From Deefgea rivuli DSM 18356 (lineage in GTDB: Bacteria; Pseudomonadota; Gammaproteobacteria; Burkholderiales; Chitinibacteraceae): DNA of 64,000 nt. The first letter of the stretch is position 1. Every line of letters starts with the position of its first letter. The position numbers and the translations under genes were made by a program. Positions 17,007 to 25,616 of this stretch are shown piece by piece. The notes below the pieces were generated by a model. That model ran no database searches and was not told where the DNA came from. It was given only the letters and a program-made list of their open reading frames with translations. Location of the stretch: assembly GCF_000620145.1 (NCBI RefSeq), contig NZ_JHVM01000008.1:62001-126000 (forward strand). Reading direction: 5' to 3'.

Positions 17007-17882
17007 ATGCTTAAAATAAAACTCGCTGCCCTCGCAATCTCATTGGCGACGCTCAGCATGGCGGGGTTTGCCGAAGAGAAAACCATTACGATTCTGACGC
17101 AGCAAGATGTTTACAATGATTATCAAAAATTCATTGATGGCCGCGACCCGCTCACGCTAACGCAATACAGCGGGCCAGGTTCACGCCGTGATGTGGTCGA
17201 GCTGGTTCTGGTGCAGCAAGCCTTAAAAGCCGGTGGCAATAATTATCCAATCAAAATCGTAAAAGTAGATAACACCAGCGATTCCTACAGCCGCTTTATC
17301 AAAGAAATCACCTCAGGTTCAGCTACGGTCGGCGGCAATAGCGCTTGGCTGATTGACCTCAAGCAGATCAACGACAAAGTGTATATCAGCGAACCAACGA
17401 TACGCCAAGGCGAGTTCGAAGCTGGTCTTTACACTACGGCGAGCAATGTCGATGCACGACTCTCCAAAACTTTGCCGCAAATTCAAAAGCTCACCGCCGT
17501 CGTAGCGGAAAGCTGGAAACCGGATGTGGCAACGCTAGAAAGTTTGAAATTTGCCAATATCCTCAAAACCCAGAGCTGGGATTCTATGGTGGGTATGCTG
17601 GCAAAAAAACGCGCCGATGTGCTGCTGGCGCCTTTTCAGCCGACGCCTGACTTATCGATGGATGTGAACGGGCACAAATTAGTACCCATTTTGAATGTCA
17701 AAGTCGGCCTACAAGGTAGCCGTCATTTCTTTGTGAGCAAAGCATCGCCAATTGGCAATGATGTGTCTAAATCATTAAATTCAGGTTTAGCCAAACTACG
17801 CGAACAAGGCTTAATTGAAAAAGCGTATCGGGACTCTGGTTTCTTCAATAATGCAACGCGAAACTGGAATCGATTGAATTAA
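17007..17882 (+). CDS. Orphan periplasmic substrate-binding-like protein
   Basis: 291 residues with a signal peptide (to about residue 22, MAGFA). The mature part looks like a solute-binding family 3 protein in layout (two lobes, RADVLLAPFQPTPDLSM near 205, C-terminal LREQGLIEKAYRDSGFF), but I cannot name a ligand. No permease or ATPase gene is adjacent, so it may be a sensor partner or a stand-alone binding protein. Its convergent neighbour is a membrane c-di-GMP enzyme with a periplasmic domain. A functional link is speculative. Confidence 0.7.
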   Translation: MLKIKLAALAISLATLSMAGFAEEKTITILTQQDVYNDYQKFIDGRDPLTLTQYSGPGSRRDVVELVLVQQALKAGGNNYPIKIVKVDNTSDSYSRFIKEITSGSATVGGNSAWLIDLKQINDKVYISEPTIRQGEFEAGLYTTASNVDARLSKTLPQIQKLTAVVAESWKPDVATLESLKFANILKTQSWDSMVGMLAKKRADVLLAPFQPTPDLSMDVNGHKLVPILNVKVGLQGSRHFFVSKASPIGNDVSKSLNSGLAKLREQGLIEKAYRDSGFFNNATRNWNRLN

Positions 17883-17910
17883 ATCGTTAGAGATCAATGC
17901 TTAGCAAAAA

Positions 17911-17935
17911 AATAGCCCGAATTATTCGGGCTATT
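17911..17935. terminator. Bidirectional terminator
   Basis: AATAGCCCGAA-TTA-TTCGGGCTATT with A-run 5' and T-run 3'. It separates the convergent binding-protein and GGDEF-EAL genes. Confidence 0.9.
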
Positions 17936-17953
17936 TTTATGTTCTCTAACTCA

Positions 17954-20371
17954 TTAAAGCAAAGGCGCTGGTTTGCCAAAATGATAACCTTGCGCGAAAT
18001 CAACGCCGATTTCTTCCAGCACTTGCAAGATCGCTTCAGTTTCAACAAATTCAGCAATTGTTTTGCAGCCTAAACTGTGTGCGATTTCATTCACCGCAAT
18101 CACCATTTGCCGACTGACTTTATCTTCTACAATATCGGTCACCAAACTGCCGTCAATTTTTAAATAATCAACCGGCAGCGTTTTTAGATAATTAAACGAA
18201 GAAAAGCCGCTACCAAAATCATCCAGCGAGAACATGCAGCCGCGCGCACGCAAGGTTTCGATAAACATCGATGATTCTTTTAGATTAGAAATCGCCGCCG
18301 TTTCAGTAATTTCAAAGCACACATTAATCGGCGAAACACCGGTTAAATCAAGCTGCTGCAAAATAAAGATCAGCGTTTTTTTATTCAGCGACTTGCCTGA
18401 TAAATTAATAGCCAACTGTGGCAAGGCGCGGCCAGCCGCTTTGCATTGTGCCAAATACTGCAGGCTATGCTCAACCACCCAGCAATCAATCAAAGCCATC
18501 ATGTCATAGCGCTCTGCTGCCGGAATAAACGCCCCAGGCGGAATAATTCGCCCTGTTGCATCGACTAAGCGCAATAAAATTTCATAGTGTGGCAGCTGAT
18601 GCAGTTCACGGTCAAATGGCTCTATTTTTTGATAATACAATTGGAAGCGATTTTCTTCGATGGCTTCTTTGAGCGTCGCCAAGAGTTGCAATTCATTATG
18701 CCGATCTTGCACATCAGTATCGTCGCGGCTGTACCAGCTCAAGCGATTCCGACCTGCATCTTTGGCGGCAAAGCAGGCTATATCAGCTTGACTCATCGCC
18801 TCTTGCGCGCTGACGCAATGCGCGTCAATCGTGACCAAACCAATACTCACCGTCACACCGTGCGGACGGCCTTGCCACACAAAACGAAACTGCGCCAGCG
18901 CATGCAAAATTCGTTCCGCCAGCGTTTGTGCTTCATTGAGCTGCTCGCCCGAAATTAAAATGCCAAATTCATCGCCGCCCAAACGCCCAAGCAAACTATC
19001 GGCCGAACTCATTAGTCCTTGCAAAAGATTAGTCACCAAGCGCAGTAACTCATCCCCCGCCAAATGCCCGCAGGTGTCATTCACTAATTTAAATTGATCT
19101 AAATCGAGCAACATTAAAATATGCGGCTGATTCATTTCTGTCGCGGCTTTATGCGCCGCAATTAAAGCTCGCTCAAAACCACGCCGATTAGTAAGACCAG
19201 TTAAATAATCATGGTCGGCTTGATAAGCGAGTTTTTCAGTCAATGCTTGCGACTCGGTCACATCGTGCAGCACCAGCACCATCCCTTCAACTTGACCATC
19301 TTGATCGCCAATCGGTGCAATTGCATATTCAACGGTAAATTGCTCACCGCGCCGATTCACCATCGCGACGGTTTGCCGCGCAATAGCCTTATTACGCTCA
19401 CGTGCGTGATGTAGCATCGACAAAAAGACATCCGCGCTCAGCTCACCACCCTGACAAATAATCTCGCTAATACACAAATCACGCGCTTCAAACTGAGTCC
19501 AACAGAGTAATTTTTCCGCAGCAGGATTGAGCAATTTCACTTTGAAATCAGGAGTCGTCGTAATAATGGCATCGGTGATCGAAATGAGCGTGATCTCGGC
19601 CAACTCTTTTTCAACATATAAAGCACGCTGCGCCTCTTCGCGCTCTTTGACACCGCGCTGCAAATTCACTCGCATTTGATTAAATGCATTCACCAAGGTT
19701 TGTAATTCATCCTCTTGCGTGGGCCGAAATAAGCGCAGCGGTGCAGCCAGCAAATTATAATTAAGTTGGCTGGTGTATTCGGCAATATGCCCCAAATGCC
19801 GAGCAATCAAGCGATGATACAAAATCAAAAAACACAGTGCAGCAGCAAACATGCCGAGGCCTTCGAGCAGCAGCAAGCGCAAGAATTGATCGAATAGCTG
19901 GTTTTTAAAATCACGCAATGAAACCGTTAGGCTCAGCTGGCCCAGATTGACATTTTTATTGGTCAGCGGATGCAAATAGACAATCGGAAAGACTTCGGTA
20001 AGGGTGTTGTGGTCTTTCTGAATATCGAAACCCGACGTATAAATTTGGCCATCGTTTTCAATGAGCTGAACAAAATCGACCACTCGAGTTTGCCGCAAGG
20101 AATGTAATTGCCCGTGAACCGCTTCGGTATTCACCAGCCATAAATTACTCGCCAACTGTGGAGCAGCACTTTTGCCCAAAGTCCGCAAATCAGCACGTGC
20201 CTTTTCTAACCCTCGATTATATTCAACCTGCAGCAAGACCAGAGTCAGGAACACAGTCACCACAAGGCCGACCGCACAAACGGCAGCGACCAAACGCCAA
20301 GCTAAACGATTGGCTGAATACAAGCGTTTCACACGTGTTTTAAAGGAAAGTATCACACTGAGAAGTTCCAA
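17954..20371 (-). CDS. Membrane PAS-GGDEF-EAL c-di-GMP enzyme
   Basis: 805 residues. Order: TM helix (about 26-48), periplasmic sensor segment (about 50-155), second TM (about 165-185), HAMP-like linker, PAS (about 250-375), GGDEF (about 380-545) and EAL (about 555-800). The cyclase motif is intact (RLGGDEFGIL, about 465). The EAL domain has EILLRL in place of EVLLR and keeps AINLSGKSL, FEITETA, LDDFGSGFSSFNYLK and KIDGSLV, so both activities look possible. It could make or degrade c-di-GMP in response to a periplasmic signal. Convergent with the orphan binding protein. Confidence 0.93.
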   Translation of the reverse strand: MELLSVILSFKTRVKRLYSANRLAWRLVAAVCAVGLVVTVFLTLVLLQVEYNRGLEKARADLRTLGKSAAPQLASNLWLVNTEAVHGQLHSLRQTRVVDFVQLIENDGQIYTSGFDIQKDHNTLTEVFPIVYLHPLTNKNVNLGQLSLTVSLRDFKNQLFDQFLRLLLLEGLGMFAAALCFLILYHRLIARHLGHIAEYTSQLNYNLLAAPLRLFRPTQEDELQTLVNAFNQMRVNLQRGVKEREEAQRALYVEKELAEITLISITDAIITTTPDFKVKLLNPAAEKLLCWTQFEARDLCISEIICQGGELSADVFLSMLHHARERNKAIARQTVAMVNRRGEQFTVEYAIAPIGDQDGQVEGMVLVLHDVTESQALTEKLAYQADHDYLTGLTNRRGFERALIAAHKAATEMNQPHILMLLDLDQFKLVNDTCGHLAGDELLRLVTNLLQGLMSSADSLLGRLGGDEFGILISGEQLNEAQTLAERILHALAQFRFVWQGRPHGVTVSIGLVTIDAHCVSAQEAMSQADIACFAAKDAGRNRLSWYSRDDTDVQDRHNELQLLATLKEAIEENRFQLYYQKIEPFDRELHQLPHYEILLRLVDATGRIIPPGAFIPAAERYDMMALIDCWVVEHSLQYLAQCKAAGRALPQLAINLSGKSLNKKTLIFILQQLDLTGVSPINVCFEITETAAISNLKESSMFIETLRARGCMFSLDDFGSGFSSFNYLKTLPVDYLKIDGSLVTDIVEDKVSRQMVIAVNEIAHSLGCKTIAEFVETEAILQVLEEIGVDFAQGYHFGKPAPLL

Positions 20372-20534
20372 GGTACAAGCAGTTCAGCATAAACGCGGAT
20401 CACCGAGGAAACAACTAAAATCAGTAAGGAAATCATGTAAAGAACGTTTTTTGAAGTGCCGTGCTGCGGCTAATGCAAAATACATCTACGTTCAGAAATG
20501 AAAAATGAATAAGGTGGGACTTTGAAAGGGGAAA

Positions 20535-20611
20535 TGGTGCGCCCGGAGCGATTCGAACGCCCGACCCTCTGGTTCGTAGCCAGATACTCTATCCAACTGA
20601 GCTACGGGCGC
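20535..20611 (-). tRNA. tRNA-Arg (anticodon ACG)
   Basis: On the minus strand the acceptor arms GCGCCCG and CGGGCGC pair. The D-loop TAGCTCAGTTGGATAGAGTA, anticodon loop CTACGAA (anticodon ACG) and T-loop GTTCGAATC are all present, and a genomic CCA lies at the 3' end. ACG becomes ICG after A34 deamination and reads CGU/CGC/CGA. Confidence 0.97.
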
Positions 20612-20651
20612 ACTGGCAGCAATCAAAGGCTGATTACTGCGAAGAGGGCGC

Positions 20652-20680
20652 ATAGTACAGGCCTCGTTTGTACTCGTCAA
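20652..20680 (-). promoter_or_regulatory. Sigma-70 promoter of tRNA-Arg
   Basis: On the minus strand, TTGACG (20680-20675), a 17-bp spacer, then TACTAT (20657-20652), about 40 bp before the mature tRNA end. A TATAAT box at 20705-20710 on the plus strand may belong to a divergent promoter for the DUF1857 gene. Confidence 0.8.
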
Positions 20681-20738
20681 GCGCATTCCGGCAAGGAATC
20701 AGCTTATAATCGAATGATTACCTCAGCCGAGTCGCATC

Positions 20739-21209
20739 ATGCAATTTGAACACCTGATCCAAATTAATGACCATAAGCAAGCGCTATCGCCCTTTTTAAC
20801 TCGCAATCAATTGTGGCAAGGCTTGGTTTATCGCGCCGAATCACCGATGGCGTTTATGGATCACGTCGATGCCGTCACCATTGTTGAGCGTGGCGAAGAT
20901 TGGATGCAACGCCAAATGGTCATGGGCAAGCTCACCGTGCAAGACAAAATCAATTACACGCATGAAACGCAAGTGCATTACCACACCGCCGCCAGTAAGG
21001 ATCATGGTGGTGGGCAAATGATTATGAAAATCGAAGAGCCTAGCCCTGAAGCGCTATTTGTCCGCTTTACCTATATTACGCCGCATCCAGATACTCCCGA
21101 TCCAGAAACTGCGCACTATCTTGAGTTTCTTAAATCCGCTTGGCGCGAAATGGATATTGATACCATACGCAAAATTCGCGAACTCGCCGCACTCGGTCAA
21201 TTAGGATAA
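20739..21209 (+). CDS. DUF1857 family protein (AtaL-like, SRPBCC fold)
   Basis: 156 residues. Family resemblance is to DUF1857/AtaL-like proteins of the START/SRPBCC fold (QFEHLIQINDHKQALSPFLTRNQLWQGLVYRAESP; later ALFVRFTYITPHPDTPDPE and YLEFLKSAWREMDIDTIRKIREL). These have a hydrophobic ligand cavity, but no bacterial function is established. No signal peptide is seen. It is followed at 24 bp by rarD, so the two may be co-transcribed. Confidence 0.82.
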   Translation: MQFEHLIQINDHKQALSPFLTRNQLWQGLVYRAESPMAFMDHVDAVTIVERGEDWMQRQMVMGKLTVQDKINYTHETQVHYHTAASKDHGGGQMIMKIEEPSPEALFVRFTYITPHPDTPDPETAHYLEFLKSAWREMDIDTIRKIRELAALGQLG

Positions 21210-21233
21210 TCCGCCTATCGACCTTGGGGTGAA

Positions 21234-22151
21234 ATGCTTAAACTAGGCGGCTCACCCCCTATGGCGTCTCTAATGCAAACCGGCATCATCTACACCCTGC
21301 TGGCCTTTTTGATCTGGGGTTTATTCCCGCTGTATTTCAAAGCGCTGCACGGCATTCCGGCCGAAGAAATCGTGCTACACCGATTTATTTGGTCTTTAGC
21401 ATTTTTAGCCTGCGTCTTAATTTTTAAACGCCGCTGGGCATGGCTCAGACCCGCGCTTCAACAACCCAAGCTCATCGCGCTATTTGTGCTGAGTGCCGTT
21501 TTGCTTGCTGGCAACTGGTACACCTATATCTGGGCGGTGAATGCGGGGCGCGTGGTGGATGCCAGCTTGGGGTATTTTATTAACCCGCTGATTAATGTGC
21601 TACTCGGCGTGGTGTTTTTGCATGAACGCCTGAATAAAATCCAGTGGCTGTCGATTGCAATCGCCAGCACAGGCGTCGCTTGGCTGACATGGCAAGCGGG
21701 GCATTTACCGTGGATTGCGCTGATTTTAGCCGTTTCTTTTGGCTTGTACGGTCTGCTACGCAAAACCGCGCAATTGGGTGCTTTAGAAGGTTTATCCCTT
21801 GAAACGCTGGTTTTATTTCCGCTAGCGCTGGGGATGTTGTTCTGGCTGCTGCTCACCGGGCAAAGTGCCGCCGTTCATGCACCTTTGAGTACCCAAGTGC
21901 TGATTATGCTGGCAGGCCCAATTACGGCCATTCCTTTGCTGCTGTTTGCAGCAGGCGCACGGCGTATTCCACTGTCTTTAGTCGGTATTTTGCAATACAC
22001 CGGCCCAACACTACAGCTGCTCATCGGCGTATTTGTGTTTCACGAAGCGTTTGGCGTCGAACGTTTGATCGGATTTAGCCTGATTTGGTTGGCGCTATTC
22101 ATTTATGCGCTCAACAGTTGGCATGCTTATCATCAATCTCGGTCAGCTTAA
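21234..22151 (+). CDS. rarD: EamA-family transporter RarD
   Basis: Ten-helix drug/metabolite superfamily permease, 305 residues. The conserved RarD stretches WGLFPLYFKAL, AEEIVLHRFIWS, GNWYTYIWAVNAGRVVDASLGYFINPL and LQYTGPTLQLLIGVFVFHE are present. The substrate is not known. The name comes from chloramphenicol sensitivity in E. coli. GGGGTG lies just before the ATG at 21234, but starts at 21261 or 21273 fit the family N-terminus as well. Confidence 0.92.
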   Translation: MLKLGGSPPMASLMQTGIIYTLLAFLIWGLFPLYFKALHGIPAEEIVLHRFIWSLAFLACVLIFKRRWAWLRPALQQPKLIALFVLSAVLLAGNWYTYIWAVNAGRVVDASLGYFINPLINVLLGVVFLHERLNKIQWLSIAIASTGVAWLTWQAGHLPWIALILAVSFGLYGLLRKTAQLGALEGLSLETLVLFPLALGMLFWLLLTGQSAAVHAPLSTQVLIMLAGPITAIPLLLFAAGARRIPLSLVGILQYTGPTLQLLIGVFVFHEAFGVERLIGFSLIWLALFIYALNSWHAYHQSRSA

Positions 22152-22284
22152 GCATCAGAAACCGTCGCCGCTGCCGTTAAATTGAAAAATAAACCTCATT
22201 CAGCTATTTATTGATGCGCTGCAAATCCTTTATCATTGCGCCCCTGTATAAAACAGCTCTAATTACACTCATAGGAATCGCAAG

Positions 22285-22875
22285 ATGACGGCCCCTACAC
22301 TGATTGCCGAGAAAGACCTCACAGCCAACCCTGCCCCACTGGGCTTAATGGGCTTTGGTATGACCACGGTGCTGCTCAATTTGCATAACTTGGGTCTATT
22401 CGGCAATAGCGCGATGATTTTGGCGATGGGCATTTTTTATGGCGGCATCGCGCAAGTGATTGCCGGCATTCTGGAATGGAAAAAAGGCAATACCTTTGGC
22501 ACCACCGCGTTCACCTCCTACGGCTTTTTCTGGCTATCTTTAGTCGGGCTGCTGGTATTGCCAAAATTGGGCTGGGCAGAAGCGGCAAGCAGCAGCGCAA
22601 TGGGCGCTTACTTGTTGATGTGGGGGATTTTCACGGCCTTCTTATTTGTTGGCACGCTGAAAATGGACAAAGTCTCACAATTTGTTTTTGGCTCACTGAC
22701 GCTACTGTTCGCGCTGCTCGCCTTAGGTGATTTCACTGAAATCGCCGTGATTAAACAAATTGCGGGTGTGGTTGGTATCGCTTGCGGTAGCGCTGCGATT
22801 TATGCCGCGATGGCACAAGTTTTGAATGAAGTGTATGGCAAAACAATTTTGAGTGTCGGCGGAAAAAGCCACTAA
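22285..22875 (+). CDS. satP: Acetate/succinate transporter, GPR1/FUN34/YaaH family
   Basis: Six-helix inner-membrane protein, 196 residues, with the family signature [23 protein letters not shown] near the N-terminus and [15 protein letters not shown] in the middle. Family members such as E. coli SatP carry acetate and succinate. The gene stands alone between rarD and a palindromic repeat. Confidence 0.92.
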   Translation: MTAPTLIAEKDLTANPAPLGLMGFGMTTVLLNLHNLGLFGNSAMILAMGIFYGGIAQVIAGILEWKKGNTFGTTAFTSYGFFWLSLVGLLVLPKLGWAEAASSSAMGAYLLMWGIFTAFLFVGTLKMDKVSQFVFGSLTLLFALLALGDFTEIAVIKQIAGVVGIACGSAAIYAAMAQVLNEVYGKTILSVGGKSH

Positions 22876-22901
22876 AACTGAGTAAATCCTGAACGACATC
22901 A

Positions 22902-22954
22902 ATGGGTATATCAAGCCAGACTTTGATCAAAAAGAGCTAGCTTGATATACCCAT
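22902..22954. repeat. Dispersed GGTATA palindrome, family A copy 6
   Basis: Perfect 15-bp arms ATGGGTATATCAAGC / GCTTGATATACCCAT around a 23-bp centre. It lies between the convergent satP and metalloprotease genes, 8 bp from the stop of the latter. Confidence 0.88.
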
Positions 22955-22962
22955 ATTCATAT

Positions 22963-23502
22963 CTAAGCACTAATTTGAAAGCCTGAACGCGGCACATCAT
23001 TATTTGAATACTGCTCAGCCAGTTTTTGTTGCTGTGGGCTGCGCTGCGCGATGTCTTGTTGCGCTTGCAGTTCCATCGCCTGCGCTGCTGCAGCGACCGA
23101 ACGATCCTGACCACTGGGATCGGCTGGCGCTAAAGCTGCAGCCTGAATGATACGGGCTTTTCGCAAAGTTTCTTCCGGCGTTTTGCCCGGGCTCGTATCA
23201 ATACTCACTTCGCCGCCGACCGCATAATTTTTGCCATCTGGGCCTTTTTGCATACTGTAACTCGCGCCACCTTTCGCCAAGCCACCTGATGCCGCCAAGT
23301 GTGCTTGCTCATGCTGGCGTACTTCGCGATCCCGCGCGGCCAATTGCCGTATCTGTGCGATCTGCTCATTGCTCAGTGGCTTGCCTGTTGCATCAACTTG
23401 CCCAGCACCGCTTGGATTTTCGGCTGGCACGGCCGAGCTTGTCGCAGCGCCTTTCGCCGCCAAGCCCGCATAAGTCGAAGAAACCGCGCCGACATCAGTC
23501 AC
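22963..23502 (-). CDS. SprA-related putative metalloprotease
   Basis: 179 residues from a GTG start with AAGGAG seven bases upstream. The core (LAARDREVRQHEQAHLAASGG, GASYSMQKGPDGKNYAVGGEVSIDTSP, PEETLRKARIIQAAALAPADPSGQDRSVAA) matches the SprA-related (CJM1_0395-type) family. HEQAH resembles a HExxH zinc motif, but activity is unproven. No signal peptide is visible and the N-terminus is low-complexity (Ala/Ser/Gly), possibly disordered. Confidence 0.85.
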   Translation of the reverse strand: MTDVGAVSSTYAGLAAKGAATSSAVPAENPSGAGQVDATGKPLSNEQIAQIRQLAARDREVRQHEQAHLAASGGLAKGGASYSMQKGPDGKNYAVGGEVSIDTSPGKTPEETLRKARIIQAAALAPADPSGQDRSVAAAAQAMELQAQQDIAQRSPQQQKLAEQYSNNDVPRSGFQISA

Positions 23503-23671
23503 AATGCGCTCCTTTAAGATGCAATTTAAGTATACGCCAAAGTTATTTCATTGCAAAAACAATGGCTTAAAGGCTAACTGCCGCGCTAACCGTCTGGATT
23601 GTAAGTTAGTTCATTGTTGATTCAGCAAACGCGTGCAACACTGCACACCTCAGATCAAATCGGTGTGAATT

Positions 23672-24067
23672 ATGTCTCTCGCCAGCAAAGTTATTCTTCC
23701 CTTACTTTTAATCAGCAGCTCAATTTTCGCCGCCAGTCCATGGCATGAAGGCCGTTATTATGGCAAAGGCGAAGTCGTGCATTATCACGGCCGCACGTAT
23801 AAAGCGCTGCAAGGCCATAATGCAGAGCGCGGTGCAAATTGGAATCCCGAGGCCGCAGCGTCCTTGTGGGCACCGTTTAAAATGAATCAACCAAGTTTCA
23901 GTTGGCAAGAAGGCAAACGCTATCGCCAAGGACAGATTGTTGAATATCGCGGCCGCAGCTACCGCGTTCGCCAAGCACATACCGCGGAACGCGGTGCCAA
24001 CTGGAATCCAGAAGCCGCACCGTCCTTGTGGGAAGCACTAGACAATATCCAATTGCCACGCAATTAA
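23672..24067 (+). CDS. Secreted tandem CBM5/12 (chitin-binding) protein
   Basis: 131 residues: a signal peptide (to about residue 21, SIFA) and two carbohydrate-binding modules of family 5/12 (about 23-68 and 77-122). Each repeat has W...G..Y..G..V...GR.Y......H.AERGANWNPEAA.SLW, and the two copies are almost identical in their second halves, indicating an internal duplication. There is no catalytic domain. CBM5/12 binds crystalline chitin, so it may be an adhesin or substrate-targeting protein for growth on chitin. It ends in its own terminator. Confidence 0.88.
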   Translation: MSLASKVILPLLLISSSIFAASPWHEGRYYGKGEVVHYHGRTYKALQGHNAERGANWNPEAAASLWAPFKMNQPSFSWQEGKRYRQGQIVEYRGRSYRVRQAHTAERGANWNPEAAPSLWEALDNIQLPRN

Positions 24068-24075
24068 GCCGCAGC

Positions 24076-24104
24076 AAAAAGGGAGCAAAAGCTCCCTTTT
24101 TTTA
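24076..24104. terminator. Bidirectional terminator
   Basis: AAAAAGGGAGC-AAAA-GCTCCCTTTTT followed by more T. It is shared by the CBM gene and the convergent NDH-2-like gene, whose stop codon it touches. Confidence 0.9.
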
Positions 24105-25409
24105 ATGCAATTTGAGTGACGGCCGCGCGACACGTCGCAGCTTGTCGCCAATCCATAAAAGTCCAGTCAAAATCCAACCATGCACAGCGGCTTGGTGCAT
24201 CCGGTACAAAGACGCATAAATCAATTTGGCACCGCGCCCTTCGACATAATAATTGCGCTGTGGCCCCACAATCGCCGCCAAGCTACCCACTGCAGTATGT
24301 TTACCCAGCGACACCATCATGCCTTGCGGTTTAAACACAAAGGCTTGCACGCTACTCCCCGATAATTGCCGCTGTAATGCATCGGCCAACCATTCCGCTT
24401 GCTGGTGCGCCACTTGCGCCGTAGCGGGCAGCAGCACGCCATCGTCATTCGGTGAACACGCTGCGCAATCGCCCAGCGCGTAGATATTTTTATCACTTAA
24501 AGTTTGCAGCGTACTGGTAACTTCGATTTGATTAAGGCGATTGGTTTGCAAACCCAGCGTCGTCAACCAATCGGCAGCTTTAACACCGGCAACCCAAACC
24601 CGAATATCACTTTCAATACAACGACCATCAGCCAACACAAAACCGTTGTCTTTCACTTCTGTGACGCGACTATTGGTCGCCACCAAAATCCCGCGCTTGG
24701 CAAGCGATTCGGTGGCGTACTCGGATAAGGATTCGGGCGCGCCCGCTAAAATACGTGGCATGCCTTCGATAATAGTGATTTCAAGTTGCGCGGGGCTAAG
24801 CTCAGCGCCGTAAATATGCATTTCTCGTATCGTGTGATCGATTTCTGCCGCCAGCTCAACGCCAGTCGGGCCGCCACCCACAATACCGATATTGAGTTTT
24901 CGTACCGCATTGCCAGAAATACCCACCGCAAATGATAGGGACAGGATTTTTTTACGCAATTGCTCGGCATCAACGGGGTTATTCAAAAACATGCAGTGCT
25001 CTTGCGCCCCCGCCGTGCCAAAATCATTGGCAATCGCGCCCAGCGCTAACACCAAAGTGTCGTAAGCCACTTCACGCGGTGCAACAATCTCTTTGCCTGA
25101 TTCATCTTTCACGGCGGCAATCTGAATTACTTTTCGTTCCCTATCCACGCCCGCCATCCAGCCAAACTCAAACTGATAGCTATTGCGCCAAGCGTGACCA
25201 AAATAATTAACTTCGTCTTCACCGGTATTGAGCGCCCCCGTTGCCACTTCATGCAGCAAGGGTTTCCAAATATGCGTCGCCGAGCCGTCGACCAAAATGA
25301 CTTTGGCACGCTTGGCTGCGCCCAGCGTTCGACCCAGTTTAGTTGCTAGCTCTAAACCGCCAGCACCACCACCCACGACCACAATTCGATGCATATTTTT
25401 ACTCATCAT
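24102..25409 (-). CDS. Type II NADH dehydrogenase-like FAD oxidoreductase
   Basis: Peripheral membrane flavoprotein, 435 residues from the chosen start. FAD motif IVVVGGGAGGLELATKLG at the N-terminus, NADH motif IGIVGGGPTGVELAAEI (about 178), and the second FAD loop IYALGDCAA (about 310). This is the layout of NDH-2, which passes electrons from NADH to quinone without proton pumping. The long frame begins at 25550, but the N-terminus aligns from MMSKNMHRI and GGAG lies five bases before 25409. A C-terminal amphipathic helix (ILTGLLWIGDKLRRV) could anchor it to the membrane. Confidence 0.88.
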   Translation of the reverse strand: MMSKNMHRIVVVGGGAGGLELATKLGRTLGAAKRAKVILVDGSATHIWKPLLHEVATGALNTGEDEVNYFGHAWRNSYQFEFGWMAGVDRERKVIQIAAVKDESGKEIVAPREVAYDTLVLALGAIANDFGTAGAQEHCMFLNNPVDAEQLRKKILSLSFAVGISGNAVRKLNIGIVGGGPTGVELAAEIDHTIREMHIYGAELSPAQLEITIIEGMPRILAGAPESLSEYATESLAKRGILVATNSRVTEVKDNGFVLADGRCIESDIRVWVAGVKAADWLTTLGLQTNRLNQIEVTSTLQTLSDKNIYALGDCAACSPNDDGVLLPATAQVAHQQAEWLADALQRQLSGSSVQAFVFKPQGMMVSLGKHTAVGSLAAIVGPQRNYYVEGRGAKLIYASLYRMHQAAVHGWILTGLLWIGDKLRRVARPSLKLH

Positions 25410-25563
25410 GCGCTCTCCAAAGCGAATACGATTCGACTCATCGCATGCCTTTGAGTATACCTTGCAGACTGGATTTTTCGTAGTTTTAATACGTAATAAA
25501 AATCGTAAAATTAACAACCAGGTTACAAAAATATTCACTTGCCGTAGCAAAAAACTATCCGGG

Positions 25564-25613
25564 GATGTATAAGGCTGGAGCCTTTATTTTTAAATGAATA
25601 GCAGCGTATACAT
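25564..25613. repeat. Dispersed palindrome, family A variant (copy 7)
   Basis: GATGTATAAGGCTGG, AGCCTTTATTTTTAAATGAATAGC, then AGCGTATACATC. The ends match GATGTATA/TATACATC rather than GGGTATA, but the centre is family-like. It ends three bases from the stop of the receiver protein gene. Confidence 0.55.
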
Positions 25614-25616
25614 CGC

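Noticed and set aside
20492-20686. Open frame on the minus strand with [21 protein letters not shown]
   Set aside because: This is the well-known translation artefact of a tRNA gene; the tRNA-Arg lies at 20535-20611.
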